Notes: generated from the sequence alone by a model not told the origin. DNA of 64,000 nt from Lachnospiraceae bacterium (GCA_910575255.1 CAJTEM010000018.1:42220-106219); one strand, 5' to 3'; positions 1 to 9,376 are shown, counted from the stretch's first letter. Numbers and translations: made by a program.

Positions 1-342
1 GCACAATGCTTCGCAATTGAGTCGGACCATATTGGTCTCCTCTGCCAGAGCCGCCTCTCCCACCTTGCCATACTTCCCATACCCGGCCGCATTCACCAGC
101 AGCCGGACCTTTGGATGCGCCTCTTCCAGTGCCCGGCGCAGCACATCTAAGGAGCCGCTCTCTGTCAGATCCAGAGGAAAGATGCGCAGAGGAACCAAAG
201 CCTCTTTCCGAAGCTGCTCCAGCTGCTCCTGGCGTCTGGCAATCACCCAGATCTCCCCGATTTTGCCGAACCGTTCTGCAATCCGGATCACAGCTTCCCT
301 CCCCATTCCGGAGGAAGCTCCGGTCACTACCGCAATCGTCAT
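1..342 (-). CDS. SDR-family oxidoreductase, N-terminal part (runs off window)
   Basis: The frame read leftward from an ATG at 342 stays open to the window edge (114 codons). It begins MTIAVVTGASSGMGREA, the Rossmann TGxxxGxG dinucleotide motif of classical short-chain dehydrogenases. It continues with a basic helix (RRQEQLEQL), a PLDLTES segment and LVNAAGYGKYG, which is the NAAG motif of strand beta-4. The catalytic YxxxK lies outside the window, so the substrate cannot be named. The gene is downstream of the YgiQ-type gene on the same strand with a 22-bp gap, so it is probably the last member of that run. Confidence 0.85.
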   Translation of the reverse strand, partial: MTIAVVTGASSGMGREAVIRIAERFGKIGEIWVIARRQEQLEQLRKEALVPLRIFPLDLTESGSLDVLRRALEEAHPKVRLLVNAAGYGKYGKVGEAALAEETNMVRLNCEALC

Positions 343-364
343 ATCCTGTCACCCTTTCTTATTG

Positions 365-2266
365 TCATCCCTTTTTCTTCTTTTGGTGAACGTTTCGTAT
401 GGTCTTTCTGCCTGCCTTTTGTTTTGAATGGTTACTTTCGGATTCTGGCAGTTTTCCTTCTCCTCTCGCCGGACGAATCAGACATTTTTTGTCATATCCG
501 ATCAGATCCTTTCGCCCGGCAAGCCTTAAGGCCTCTGCAACCAGCTCATGGTTTTTCGGATCCCGGTACTGAATCAATGCCCGCTGCATTGCCTTTTCGT
601 GGGGATTCACCGGGACCGGCACCGGCTCCATGGTCCGCGGATCCAGGCCGGTGTAATACATACAGGTAGAGATCGTAGAGGGCGTGGGATAAAAGTCCTG
701 TACCTGCTCCGGCATATATCCCAGCTCGCGCAGATACTCGGCCAGCTCCACAGCCTCCCGGAGAGTCGAGCCAGGATGAGAAGACATGAGATAAGGAACC
801 AGATACTGATCCTTGCCAAGCTGCCGGTTCATCCTCTGGTATTCCCGGACAAATTGACGGTATACGGCATTCTCCGGCTTCCCCATTCGCTTAAGGACAG
901 CATCCGAGACATGTTCTGGCGCTACTTTAAGCTGCCCGCTGACATGGTGTTCACACAATTCCCGAAGAAAAGCCCGGCTTTTGTCTGCCAGAAGATAATC
1001 AAACCGGATTCCGGAACGGATAAAAACCTTTTTCACCTTGGGTAAAGCACGCAATTTGCGCAAAAGTTCGATATAGTCCCCATGATCCGCATTCAGGTTT
1101 TTGCAGGGGGTGGGAAACAGGCATTGCCGGTCCGGGCAGGCTCCTTTTGTCTCCTGCTTTTTACAGGCCGGGAAACGAAAATTCGCCGTCGGTCCGCCCA
1201 CGTCGTGAATGTATCCTTTAAAATCCGGATCCTCTGTCAGAAGCCTGGCTTCTTCTATCAGGGACTCATGGCTCCGTGACTGAATGATCCGTCCCTGATG
1301 AAAGGTCAGTGCACAAAAACTGCAGGCTCCGAAGCAGCCCCGGCTGCTGATCAGGCTGAACCGGATCTCCTGCATTGCGGGGACGCCTCCCTCCTTTTCA
1401 TAAGCAGGATGATAACTGCGCATATAGGAAAACCCGTAGACCTCATCCATCTCCTCCCGGGACAGAGGCTTTGACGGTGGGTTCTGTATCACATATTCCA
1501 TGTAGCCGCGGCCGCGATAGGGTTCTGCCAGACGTTTCCCGGTGAACGGATCCGTATTGCGGTACTGGATCGCAAAGCTTCTGGCATATTCCCTTTTGTC
1601 CCTTTTCATGTCCTCGTAATCCGGCAGCAGTTCATATTCATACAGATTTTCCAGGCTTCGGGTCCGATAAACCGTCCCGTCCACAAAAGTAATCTGTTTT
1701 ACGTCGATTCCGGCTTCCAGGGCCTCGGCAATCTCCACAATCGAATGCTCTCCCATCCCGTAGGAGATCAGGTCTGCCTGAGAATCCAAAAGAACCGAGC
1801 GTTTCAGCCGGTTGGACCAGTAATCATAATGAGCCAGCCGCCGCAGGCTTGCCTCAATGCCGCCGATAATAATGGGAATGTCTTTATAGACAGCGCGGAT
1901 CCGGTTGCAATAGACAATCGTCGCATAATCCGGACGCCTGCCGGTTATACCGCCCGGCGTATACAGATCCTCTCGCCGCCGTTTTCTGGACACCGAATAA
2001 TGATTGACCATGGAGTCCATGTTGCCTGCTGACACCAGAAATCCCAGCCGCGGACGTCCCAGGATTCGGAACGCATGATCATCGCGCCAGTCCGGCTGGG
2101 CAAGGATTCCCACCCGAAAACCCCTTGCCTCCAGAAGGCGGCTGATAATGGCCGTGCCAAAGGAAGGATGATCCACATAGGCATCCCCGGTCACATAGAC
2201 AAAATCACACTGTTCCCAGCCACGCGCCTCCATATCCTGCCGGCAGACCGGCAAAAAATCATGCAT
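365..2266 (-). CDS. YgiQ family radical SAM protein
   Basis: Product of 633 residues. I start at the ATG at 2266 because the protein then begins MHDFLPVCRQDMEARGW and runs into CDFVYVTGDAYVDHPSFG, the conserved opening of YgiQ proteins; an ATG 36 bp upstream lies inside the previous gene. The radical-SAM cluster motif CFGACSFC is at about residues 311-318, after the family's N-terminal UPF0313 domain (IIIGGIEASLRRLAHYDYW). The C-terminal end is basic (EGKLPESESNHSKQKAGRKT). YgiQ proteins are widespread [4Fe-4S]/SAM enzymes without an established reaction. The start overlaps the HAD gene's end by 8 bp, suggesting coupled translation. Confidence 0.92.
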   Translation of the reverse strand: MHDFLPVCRQDMEARGWEQCDFVYVTGDAYVDHPSFGTAIISRLLEARGFRVGILAQPDWRDDHAFRILGRPRLGFLVSAGNMDSMVNHYSVSRKRRREDLYTPGGITGRRPDYATIVYCNRIRAVYKDIPIIIGGIEASLRRLAHYDYWSNRLKRSVLLDSQADLISYGMGEHSIVEIAEALEAGIDVKQITFVDGTVYRTRSLENLYEYELLPDYEDMKRDKREYARSFAIQYRNTDPFTGKRLAEPYRGRGYMEYVIQNPPSKPLSREEMDEVYGFSYMRSYHPAYEKEGGVPAMQEIRFSLISSRGCFGACSFCALTFHQGRIIQSRSHESLIEEARLLTEDPDFKGYIHDVGGPTANFRFPACKKQETKGACPDRQCLFPTPCKNLNADHGDYIELLRKLRALPKVKKVFIRSGIRFDYLLADKSRAFLRELCEHHVSGQLKVAPEHVSDAVLKRMGKPENAVYRQFVREYQRMNRQLGKDQYLVPYLMSSHPGSTLREAVELAEYLRELGYMPEQVQDFYPTPSTISTCMYYTGLDPRTMEPVPVPVNPHEKAMQRALIQYRDPKNHELVAEALRLAGRKDLIGYDKKCLIRPARGEGKLPESESNHSKQKAGRKTIRNVHQKKKKG

Positions 2267-3005
2267 AATTCTCGCCCCCGTCTGTCTGTCTGCCTTCTCC
2301 AAGCAGCTGATAATAATCCTCGATATAGTAATCCGCCAGCCGCAGCTTTTCGTCTTTCATTCCGGCGGAAAAATCATCCTTCACGGCGCATACCGTCATC
2401 CCGGCTGCTTTTCCGGCCAGGATCCCGGCAGGAACATCCTCAAACACCATGCATTGTTCCGGACACGTTCCCAGCCGCTGTGCCACATTCAGATAAATAT
2501 CCGGCGCCGGCTTTCCGGCCGATACTTCACAGGCAGTTGCGATTACCTGAAAAAACGGAGCAATTCCCAGGGAATTCAGCACGGCATCCACCATCTCTCT
2601 GCCGTTGCTGGTGGCGATCCCCATAGCAATCCTTCTGTCCTTCAGAAGCTCCAAAAAGGGACGGACCCCTGCTTTGAGAGGCACCTCACTGCGGTATTTC
2701 TCAATGCTCATCTCCACCCATGCCTGCTTGATCTGCTCGATACTGTCCGGAATCGCAAACTGTTCTTTAAAATACACGGCTGTCTCAGAAAAGCTCATGC
2801 CTTCGATCTCCCTTTGGAGAAGCGGCGGGCATTCATGTCCATAACGTCCCAGGTACTCAATATCAATTGCCTTCCACATCCACATGGAATCAACCAGAGT
2901 ACCGTCCAGGTCAAAAATCACTGCTTCCTTCTGAAAGAGTGCCTGTTGGATCGATAGTTTCCTGTCTTTCTGTTTGATTTTCAATGGTTCTCTTTCCTTC
3001 CACAT
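2259..3005 (-). CDS. HAD superfamily hydrolase, beta-phosphoglucomutase-like
   Basis: Product of 248 residues from the ATG. HAD motif I, FDLDGTLVDS, is at about residues 31-40; motif II is in IATSNGREMV; the basic residue and motif III lie in SAGKPAPDIY and MVFEDVPAGILAGKAAG. A helical cap follows motif I, as in the PGM/phosphatase group. It should dephosphorylate or isomerise a small phosphorylated metabolite in the cytoplasm, but substrate is not predictable. The upstream ATG has poor SD spacing; a TTG 21 bp inside, preceded by GGAAGGAAAGAG, is an alternative start. It overlaps the pseudouridine synthase gene by 25 bp. Confidence 0.88.
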   Translation of the reverse strand: MWKEREPLKIKQKDRKLSIQQALFQKEAVIFDLDGTLVDSMWMWKAIDIEYLGRYGHECPPLLQREIEGMSFSETAVYFKEQFAIPDSIEQIKQAWVEMSIEKYRSEVPLKAGVRPFLELLKDRRIAMGIATSNGREMVDAVLNSLGIAPFFQVIATACEVSAGKPAPDIYLNVAQRLGTCPEQCMVFEDVPAGILAGKAAGMTVCAVKDDFSAGMKDEKLRLADYYIEDYYQLLGEGRQTDGGENYA

Positions 3006-3724
3006 TCCTTCAACATGTTTAGCTCCTCGTCCGTCAGACGACGATATTCTCCCGGCTTCAGTGTCTCATCCAGAACAAGGGATCCCATCGAGAGGCGTTT
3101 TAGATAATCTACCCGGCATCCCAGAGCCTCGAACATCCGTTTGACTTGATGAAATTTTCCTTCTTGAATGGTCAGAAGGACCTCATCCTCTGCCAGGATC
3201 CGCAACCTGGCCGGCTGCAGGATCGTCTGATCCGGCAAAGTCATCCCGGCTGCCATCTGCTGCCTGGCATCTGCCGGCAATTGACCGGTAATTCTGGCAA
3301 AATAGGTCTTATCTACATGCCTTCTGGGAGAAAGAAGCTGATGTGCCAGCTCTCCGTCATTCGTCAGCAGCAGAAGGCCCTCCGTATCCCGATCCAGTCT
3401 TCCCACCGGGAACAGGTCCCGACGATTCTCTCCCTCCAGCAGATCCACCACCGTCCGATACCTGGAATCTTCGGTAGCAGATACTACATTCTGCGGCTTA
3501 TAAAGCATGAAATATTCCAGCTTCTGATACGATACCGGCCTGCCGTCCATACAGACCTGGTCTGACTCGGGATCCACTTTTCGGTCTGCCTGCTTTTCCG
3601 TCTGGCCATTGACCTGAATTCTTCCCTTCTTTGCTGCCTGGCGGATCTGGGAGCGGCTTCCCTTTCCCATCTCCGCCAGATAACGATCCAGCCGGATCTT
3701 TTCTCCCATCACTGCCACCGCCAT
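2981..3724 (-). CDS. RsuA/RluB-type rRNA pseudouridine synthase
   Basis: Product of 247 residues. An S4 RNA-binding domain occupies about residues 9-55 (IRLDRYLAEMGKGSRSQIRQ), followed by the pseudouridine synthase domain with FMLYKPQNVVSA and the catalytic motif GRLDRDTEGLLLLTND; Asp111 is the expected nucleophile. The size and S4 domain fit the RsuA family acting on 16S (or 23S) rRNA; which uridine is not decidable here. The start overlaps the end of the upstream RsmF-type methyltransferase by 16 bp, so the two rRNA-modifying enzymes look co-translated. Confidence 0.92.
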   Translation of the reverse strand: MAVAVMGEKIRLDRYLAEMGKGSRSQIRQAAKKGRIQVNGQTEKQADRKVDPESDQVCMDGRPVSYQKLEYFMLYKPQNVVSATEDSRYRTVVDLLEGENRRDLFPVGRLDRDTEGLLLLTNDGELAHQLLSPRRHVDKTYFARITGQLPADARQQMAAGMTLPDQTILQPARLRILAEDEVLLTIQEGKFHQVKRMFEALGCRVDYLKRLSMGSLVLDETLKPGEYRRLTDEELNMLKECGRKENH

Positions 3725-5097
3725 CCTGGATAATATTTGTTCTTCAATCCCCTGCCTGCGGCCTTTGCCCAGCCTAAAGGATAATGCTCCACACAGACCA
3801 GAACCCAGCCATCCAAAGGAGATTCCCCTTCTGTCAGAAAAATGCTCTCGCCCTTGAGATAACGGATGATCCGTTCATCCTCCCGCTTCAGGGAAAGGGT
3901 TCTGGCATACTCTCCCGGCTTAAGCGCCATTGCCATTGCCTGTGAGGGCTCAAACCGCCCCCGGCTCACACTTCCCAGCAAAAGCCCGGTCCGCAGATAC
4001 CGAAGCCGCCAGCCAGGGTCAAAATCCGCCGGCAGATAATAAACCTGTCCGTCTCTGACCATCATTCGCTCCCGGTCAAAGGGCTGTGCGAGAAACTTTT
4101 CCCATTCCGCAAAATTACTGTCTGTTGTTTTAAAAACCGCTGCCGGATTCTTTTTCCTGCAGCCTTCCGGCATGGCATCCCCGGCTTTTCGCGCAGCGCC
4201 ATCCTTTATCGCATCCTTCCGCCTGCGCAGCAGGGCAATAAAATGCCCTTCTCCTCTGACCCGATGAGGAAACAGCCGGATCACCGGCTTGCCGTTGATA
4301 CCGGAAGCTGCCCCTTCCCAGGGAGCAATTGCTGCCAGCTCCAGCTCCGGCATCTGCTCTAAGAGCCAGTCCACGGCGCCTTCGTCCTCCTCCGGAGAAA
4401 ATGTACAGGTGGAGTATACCATCTCCCCTCCGGGCTTCAGCATTCTTGCTGCCTGCTTAAGAATCTCCCGCTGCAGAGAAACATAGGCCATGGGTCCCCG
4501 CTCCAGCCAGCTTTTCACCAGCTCGGGTTCCTTTCGGAACATCCCCTCTCCCGAGCAGGGAGCATCCACCAGGATCTTATCAAAATATGCGCCAAAGGTT
4601 TCTGTCAGCTTTCCCGGCTCCTCTGCCGTCACACAACAATTCGTGATTCCGGCCAGCTCCAGGTTCTTAAGAAGCGCCCGGGCCCGGGATGCACTGATAT
4701 CATTCGACACCAGCAGTCCCTCTCCCTTTAAGCGTGCTCCCAGCTCAGTGCTCTTTCCCCCCGGAGCCGCACACAGATCAAGCACCCGATCTCCCGGCTG
4801 CACCTGTAAAACAGCAGCCGGAGCCATGGCACTGGGTTCCTGCACATAATAAAGTCCGGCGTAATAATAGATATCCTTCGCCGGACGGCTGTTCGGTTCG
4901 CAATAATATCCGTACGGATTCCAGATCACCGGGCAGATCTCCCAAGGCGAAATCGCCTCCCATTCCTGTGGTGTCAGCTTTGCCGGATTGATCCGGATTC
5001 CCTGTACCGGCGGTTCTTCGCAGGCTTTTAACCAGGCATCATATTCTGTATTCAGCAAATCCTTCATCCGTTCCAAAAACAACTCCGGCCATTTCAT
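3709..5097 (-). CDS. RsmF-type rRNA m5C methyltransferase (NOL1/NOP2/Sun family)
   Basis: Product of 462 residues. The SAM-binding motif DLCAAPGGKST is at residues 107-117, motif IV is LVDAPCSGEGMFRKE, and motif VI with the catalytic cysteine is YSTCTFSPEEDEG. This is the two-cysteine signature of SAM-dependent RNA m5C methyltransferases. The roughly 180-residue C-terminal extension (YYLPADFDPGWRLRYLRTGLLLG..., then a PUA-like end) is as in RsmF/YebU proteins that methylate 16S rRNA. It is the first gene of a leftward run that continues through the pseudouridine synthase, HAD and YgiQ genes with short overlaps. Confidence 0.92.
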   Translation of the reverse strand: MKWPELFLERMKDLLNTEYDAWLKACEEPPVQGIRINPAKLTPQEWEAISPWEICPVIWNPYGYYCEPNSRPAKDIYYYAGLYYVQEPSAMAPAAVLQVQPGDRVLDLCAAPGGKSTELGARLKGEGLLVSNDISASRARALLKNLELAGITNCCVTAEEPGKLTETFGAYFDKILVDAPCSGEGMFRKEPELVKSWLERGPMAYVSLQREILKQAARMLKPGGEMVYSTCTFSPEEDEGAVDWLLEQMPELELAAIAPWEGAASGINGKPVIRLFPHRVRGEGHFIALLRRRKDAIKDGAARKAGDAMPEGCRKKNPAAVFKTTDSNFAEWEKFLAQPFDRERMMVRDGQVYYLPADFDPGWRLRYLRTGLLLGSVSRGRFEPSQAMAMALKPGEYARTLSLKREDERIIRYLKGESIFLTEGESPLDGWVLVCVEHYPLGWAKAAGRGLKNKYYPGWRWQ

Positions 5098-5178
5098 CCT
5101 GGAATGTCTTCCTCTCTTTCCTCATATAAATTTAGAAAGAATCAAAAGAATGATCCTTTTAAACAGAAGGAGGCTACC

Positions 5179-6141
5179 ATGACCCATACCTCTGCCGCAA
5201 AGTCCCGTTCCGGCTTTCCCGGTCCTTTTGTTCTTCCGATCCTGTTGCTGGGAGTCCTGCTGTCCTTTCCTGCCCAGTCTGTCCGCGGCGCTTTAAACGG
5301 CCTGCTTCTGTGGTTTCATGTTGTACTTCCCACACTGGCGCCTTTCATGATCTGCACACAGATGATCACTGCGCTGGGCGGAGCACAATGGATGATGCGT
5401 CCCTTTGGCCCTCTGCTGCAGAAACTGTTTGGCCTCTCTCCCTCCGGCGCCTATATCCTGCTGTGCGGTCTGCTGTGTGGTTATCCTCTGGGAGCCAAAA
5501 TGTGCGCGGACTTTCTTCGCCGCGGCAATATCAGCGAAAAGGAAGCCGCCTGTCTGCTTGCCATCTGCAATCATCCAAGCCCCATGTTCTTGTCCGGCTA
5601 TGTGAGGGCTCAGCTCCCTTTCCCGGTATCCCCTGTGCTGCTTTTTACCAGTCTGTATCTGCCCATCCTGCCGATCTCTTTCGTGGCCCGGCACATTTAC
5701 GGAAAAAGGAGCCGTTTTACGGATCCGGTTTTGACAGACCCATCCCCCCGGCAGCCGAATGACACCCCGTCTCTGGAGGATGTCATCGCCTCTGCCTGTG
5801 AGACTATGGTTATCATCGGAGGCTACATCATGCTGTTCTCCATTCTGGTCGTCTGGATTCAGGAATTCCCGGTCGGCTCCTCTGCAGCTCGTGCTTTTCT
5901 CACCGGTGCGGCAGAAATCACGACCGGAGTCAACAGCCTGTGTCATTACTTCCACGACAAAAAAGCCCTCATGCCTGTCATCTGTGCCGTGGCCTTCGGA
6001 GGATTCTCCGGAATCTTCCAGACCAAAAGCGTCATCCGGGGCACCGGACTTTCCATCCGGCAGTATCTGTACTGGAAGCTGTTCCATGCCTGCCTGTCCT
6101 GTCTGGTTACTGCATGCCTTCTGTCACTTCCTGTCCGTTAG
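5179..6141 (+). CDS. ylbJ: YlbJ-type sporulation integral membrane protein
   Basis: Product of 320 residues from the ATG at 5179, which has an ideal SD (AGAAGGAGG at 5165-5173); an earlier in-frame ATG lacks one. The protein is a string of hydrophobic segments (PFVLPILLLGVLLSFP, ALNGLLLWFHVVLPTLAPFMIC, AYILLCGLLCGYPLGAKM) with the loop LAICNHPSPMFLSGYV, resembling the nucleoside-transporter gate fold of YlbJ/SpoVV proteins. YlbJ is made in the mother cell and is needed for spore maturation. In Bacillus ylbJ is beside coaD and rsmD; here they are also neighbours but on the opposite strand. The 3' end overlaps the convergent gene by 35 bp. Confidence 0.85.
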   Translation: MTHTSAAKSRSGFPGPFVLPILLLGVLLSFPAQSVRGALNGLLLWFHVVLPTLAPFMICTQMITALGGAQWMMRPFGPLLQKLFGLSPSGAYILLCGLLCGYPLGAKMCADFLRRGNISEKEAACLLAICNHPSPMFLSGYVRAQLPFPVSPVLLFTSLYLPILPISFVARHIYGKRSRFTDPVLTDPSPRQPNDTPSLEDVIASACETMVIIGGYIMLFSILVVWIQEFPVGSSAARAFLTGAAEITTGVNSLCHYFHDKKALMPVICAVAFGGFSGIFQTKSVIRGTGLSIRQYLYWKLFHACLSCLVTACLLSLPVR

Positions 6142-6679
6142 AGATGCCGGGAGACAGCTCGCTGCGGTTGGCAGTGACAATATCATAAGCAGACTGCATG
6201 GAGGCAAGGTATTCTGAGAAACGTCCCTGTGCGCCTTCCATGGAATGAGAAATGATCGTCTGCAGGCTCTTTAGCATATCGTCGGTATAATTGATCGAAC
6301 CCTGACGGATGCTGTCGGCATCCGCCATCGCGCTTTCAATGATTGCCTGCGCCTGTGCCTGCGCCTCTTCCACGATCTCATTGGCCCGGGTATATGCCTG
6401 CTGCATGATCTCATGCTCATTGACCAGCTCATTGGTCTGCTCCGTGGCCTGTGCCAGGATCGTGTCCGCCTGTACCCGTGCTTCCGAAAGGATAGCATCC
6501 TGATTGCTGATAATCTTCTGGTATTTTTTGATCTCGTCGGGAATCCGCAGACGCAGCTCTACTAAAAGCTCCTCCAACTCTTCCTTGTTGACCTGTATCT
6601 TGGTATTGGACAACGGTGAAAATTTACAGCTGTCAATATATTCTTCAATCTCTCCAATCAATTGTTCGATTCTGCTCAT
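6107..6679 (-). CDS. Coiled-coil protein, V/F-ATPase subunit-like (unknown role)
   Basis: Product of 190 residues, almost wholly alpha-helical by composition. About residues 55-160 are Ala/Glu/Gln rich (ILAQATEQTNELVNEHEIMQQ, AQAQAQAIIESAMADADSI), like the stalk of ATP-synthase b or V-type E/H subunits and like DivIVA-type proteins. No membrane segment or catalytic motif is visible. Proteins of this type sit between ylbJ and coaD in many Lachnospiraceae, and the 13-bp gap to coaD here suggests one operon (rsmD-coaD-this gene). I do not assign a function. Confidence 0.75.
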   Translation of the reverse strand: MSRIEQLIGEIEEYIDSCKFSPLSNTKIQVNKEELEELLVELRLRIPDEIKKYQKIISNQDAILSEARVQADTILAQATEQTNELVNEHEIMQQAYTRANEIVEEAQAQAQAIIESAMADADSIRQGSINYTDDMLKSLQTIISHSMEGAQGRFSEYLASMQSAYDIVTANRSELSPGISNGQEVTEGMQ

Positions 6680-6691
6680 CTTTCCCTCTCC

Positions 6692-7186
6692 TTACTTCCG
6701 ATCTATCCCTTTTCTGGCCTTTCTTTTTACCATATCCGCTATATCCGGATGTAAAAATGCCTCCAGATTCCCGTCAAAGGAAGCGATCTCCTTTACGATG
6801 GTAGAGCTGACATAAGAATAATTCAGATTCGTCGTTAAAAATATAGTGTCAATATCCGGCGCCATCACCCGGTTGGTGTGCGCCATCTGCAGCTCATACT
6901 CAAAATCTGTTATCGCACGGAGTCCTCGGACAATTACATTGGCACCACAGTCATGGACAAAGTCCACCAGCAGGCCATTGAATGCGCGAATTTCCACATT
7001 ATCCAGAAAGGAAGTGCCTTTTTTCAGCATTTCAACCCGTTCCTCAACAGAAAACAGCGGCGTCTTGGAACTGTTCTGCAAAACCCCGACCACTACGTGA
7101 TCCATCATCCGAGCCGTACGCTCGATAATATCCATATGTCCTAAAGTGACCGGGTCAAAGCTTCCCGGATAAACAGCAACAGTCAT
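6692..7186 (-). CDS. coaD: Phosphopantetheine adenylyltransferase
   Basis: Product of 164 residues, the usual family length. It starts [21 protein letters not shown], containing the nucleotidyltransferase (T/H)xGH motif at residues 14-17, and ends with [25 protein letters not shown], the ISSTxxR-like region. It catalyses the penultimate step of coenzyme A synthesis, transferring AMP from ATP to 4'-phosphopantetheine. It overlaps rsmD by 4 bp (ATGA), the classic conserved rsmD-coaD pair. Confidence 0.97.
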   Translation of the reverse strand: MTVAVYPGSFDPVTLGHMDIIERTARMMDHVVVGVLQNSSKTPLFSVEERVEMLKKGTSFLDNVEIRAFNGLLVDFVHDCGANVIVRGLRAITDFEYELQMAHTNRVMAPDIDTIFLTTNLNYSYVSSTIVKEIASFDGNLEAFLHPDIADMVKRKARKGIDRK

Positions 7187-7749
7187 TTTATCTTCTCCCG
7201 ATACACAAAAATATGTTTATTGCTTTTATAACACTTTTCCTTTTCTATCACATAACCCATGGACTCCAGATATGAAAAATCCTCTTCCAGCCGTGCTTCC
7301 AGAATCAGCCTGCTCTCCTGACGAATCAAAGCAGAATCCTTCAGATAAGTCAGGGCCTGCTTTTCAAGCAGCGCTCCGTAGGGCGGATCCATGAAAATAT
7401 AATCAAAACAATATTGTCCTTCCAGCCTGCGAAGTGCAGTCAGCGCATCACATTGCATAATGACTGCCTGTCCGGCCAGTCTTGTCGCCTGCAGATTCTC
7501 CCGGATACACGCGATGGCATCACGCCCCTGATCAACAAACACACACTTTGCTGCCCCGCGGCTTAAGGCTTCGATTCCGATCCCGCCGCTGCCGGCAAAT
7601 AAATCCAGGAAGCTGCAATCTGCCAGATCATACTGCAGCATATTAAAAAGGGTCTCTTTGATCCGATCCGTAGTTGGTCTCGTATCCAGTCCCTTTGGTG
7701 TCTTCAGTGAAATCCTTCTGGCACTTCCGGCTATCACCCGCATGCTCAT
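7183..7749 (-). CDS. rsmD: 16S rRNA (guanine966-N2)-methyltransferase
   Basis: Product of 188 residues. The N-terminus [30 protein letters not shown] is the RsmD hallmark. The SAM site is in [20 protein letters not shown] and the catalytic motif in FIFMDPPYG form (here YIFMDPPYG). It methylates the exocyclic amine of G966 in 16S rRNA. First gene of the rsmD-coaD operon, with a good promoter at 7774-7802 and an SD AAAGGAGA just upstream of the start. MSMR could start at either ATG. Confidence 0.96.
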   Translation of the reverse strand: MSMRVIAGSARRISLKTPKGLDTRPTTDRIKETLFNMLQYDLADCSFLDLFAGSGGIGIEALSRGAAKCVFVDQGRDAIACIRENLQATRLAGQAVIMQCDALTALRRLEGQYCFDYIFMDPPYGALLEKQALTYLKDSALIRQESRLILEARLEEDFSYLESMGYVIEKEKCYKSNKHIFVYREKIK

Positions 7750-7773
7750 TCTCCTTTTCTGGTTCCACGTATC

Positions 7774-7802
7774 ATTATAGTATCAAATTTTCCGATACAC
7801 AA
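7774..7802 (-). promoter_or_regulatory. Sigma-A-type promoter for rsmD-coaD
   Basis: On the minus strand TTGTGT (7802-7797), a 17-bp spacer and a perfect TATAAT (7779-7774), placed about 25 bp ahead of the rsmD start. It is back to back with the galM promoter. Confidence 0.75.
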
Positions 7803-7848
7803 GCATTAATTATGAAACAAGGGAAATTTTTGTGCCGATCGGCTGTTC

Positions 7849-7877
7849 TTTACTAATCAAAGGTCTTGCGGTATAAT
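7849..7877 (+). promoter_or_regulatory. Sigma-A-type promoter for galM
   Basis: TTTACT (7849-7854), 17-bp spacer, perfect TATAAT (7872-7877). The expected transcript start is about 40 bp before the galM ATG. SD AAGGAGG at 7909-7915. Confidence 0.7.
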
Positions 7878-7923
7878 GAATATGTTTCTGACAGTAAACA
7901 TTTAACCAAGGAGGATTCAGCTT

Positions 7924-8982
7924 ATGGGATGGAAAAAAGAGAAATTCGGCACATTGGAGAATGGTGCACAAGCAGATAAGTATACGCTGACCAATGATCA
8001 TGGCGTATCCGCATCCTTCACCAATCTGGGCGGCATCTGGCTGTCCATGATCGTTCCGGATAAAAATGGAAACAGGAAAGACGTGCTGTTGGGCCGTGAT
8101 ACGGTGGAGCGCTGCCTGACCTTATCCGGACATTTAGGAGAGATTGTCGGAAGAAATGCCAACCGGATCGGGAATGCCGCCTTTACCCTGAATGGGGTTA
8201 CCTATGCACTGGGAATCAATGATAAGGGAAGAAATAACCTGCACAGCGGTCCGGACTTTTACCGGAGTCGTCTCTGGGATGCGCAGGCAGAGGAAACAAA
8301 GGAGGGAACCCGTCTTACCTTTTCCCTTTTCAGCCCGGACGGGGATCAGGGATATCCGGGGAATGCCAGGATTGCCGTCAGCTATACCCTGACAGAGGAC
8401 AACAGCCTTCGTCTGGATTATCACATGACTGCCGACGCGGATACGGTGGCCAATTTTACGAACCATGCGTATTTTAACCTGGCTGGCCATGAATCCGGAG
8501 ATGTCCTGTCCCAGAAGGTCTGGATTGATTCGGATTATTTCACGGTTGCCGATTCGGATTCCATTCCCACCGGAGAGCTGGTTCCGGTGAAAGGCACTCC
8601 CATGGATTTCAATCAGCTCAAGGCGATCGGGCAGGACATTGACGCAGATTATGAGCCGCTGATTTTCGGAAAGGGTTATGATCACAACTGGGTATTAAAG
8701 CATCCGGCCGGGGAACTTTCCCTTTCTTTGAAGGCAGTGGATGAAAAAAGCGGTCGGGTGATGGAAGTCTATACGGATCTGCCGGGTGTACAGTTCTACA
8801 GCGGCAATATGCTGAACGGAATCGGCAAAGACGGGGTCGAATATCAGGCAAGACATGGTTATTGCTTTGAGACCCAGCATTATCCGGATGCCGTCAACAA
8901 GCCTCAGTTTCCGTCCCCGTTTTTAAAAGCCGGCGAGGAATACCGGACAACTACCATATACAAATTCACCACAGAAGCCTGA
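7924..8982 (+). CDS. galM: Galactose mutarotase (aldose 1-epimerase)
   Basis: Product of 352 residues with SD AAGGAGG nine bases before the ATG. Family motifs are GRNANRIGNAAFTLNG, NNLHSGPDFYRSRLWDA (substrate His), NFTNHAYFNLAGHESGD (the second catalytic His), GYDHNWVL and VQFYSGNMLNG, with the catalytic Glu expected in GYCFETQHYPDAVN. It interconverts alpha and beta anomers of aldohexoses in the cytoplasm and feeds the Leloir pathway. It stands alone, with no galactose genes beside it. After the stop a weak hairpin (GGACC...GGTCC, 8985-9006) followed by a T-rich stretch may end transcription. Confidence 0.95.
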   Translation: MGWKKEKFGTLENGAQADKYTLTNDHGVSASFTNLGGIWLSMIVPDKNGNRKDVLLGRDTVERCLTLSGHLGEIVGRNANRIGNAAFTLNGVTYALGINDKGRNNLHSGPDFYRSRLWDAQAEETKEGTRLTFSLFSPDGDQGYPGNARIAVSYTLTEDNSLRLDYHMTADADTVANFTNHAYFNLAGHESGDVLSQKVWIDSDYFTVADSDSIPTGELVPVKGTPMDFNQLKAIGQDIDADYEPLIFGKGYDHNWVLKHPAGELSLSLKAVDEKSGRVMEVYTDLPGVQFYSGNMLNGIGKDGVEYQARHGYCFETQHYPDAVNKPQFPSPFLKAGEEYRTTTIYKFTTEA

Positions 8983-9169
8983 CGGACCGCCACATTTTAA
9001 AAGGTCCCTTTCTTTTCTAATTTCTGACAGATTACGCAGAAGCTTCTAGTGTATTATCTTTTCTGAGGAACATAATAAGAGCGTAACAAAAAACAAACGT
9101 GTCGTGAGGCAGAACTTTTCGATAAGGCCTGCCTCAGGGCAGGCAAAGAAGAAAAGGAGGGCCTATATT

Positions 9170-9376
9170 ATGGCAAGCAAATCTTCTAACAGAGCTGAAG
9201 TACCGGAAGCAAAGGAAGCATTGGATCGTTTCAAGATGGAGGTTGCACAGGAGCTTGGTGTTCCGTTATCTAACGGCTACAACGGCAATCTGACCTCTGC
9301 TCAGAACGGTTCTGTAGGCGGCTATATGGTAAAGAAAATGATCGAGGCTCAGGAAAAGCAGATGGCAGGCAAGTAA
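9170..9376 (+). CDS. Alpha/beta-type small acid-soluble spore protein
   Basis: Product of 68 residues from the ATG at 9170 with SD AAAAGGAGG right before it; a longer frame from 9104 has no SD. It contains the alpha/beta SASP signatures VPEAKEALDRFKMEVAQELGV and NLTSAQNGSVGGYMVKKMIE. Such proteins coat DNA in the forespore, force an A-like helix and give UV resistance. The GPR cleavage site is expected near the EAKEALDRFK segment. A CATAATA (9071-9077) upstream fits a sigma-G -10 element, but no convincing -35 is spaced correctly. Followed by a strong terminator. Confidence 0.96.
   Translation: MASKSSNRAEVPEAKEALDRFKMEVAQELGVPLSNGYNGNLTSAQNGSVGGYMVKKMIEAQEKQMAGK

Noticed and set aside
5293..6087. 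Long minus-strand frame opposite ylbJ
   Set aside because: Shadow of ylbJ, which has an ideal SD and recognisable membrane segments; the shadow has neither.
9071..9077. Sigma-G promoter for the SASP gene
   Set aside because: CATAATA fits the -10, but no GHATR-like -35 lies at 17-18 bp; too weak to list separately.
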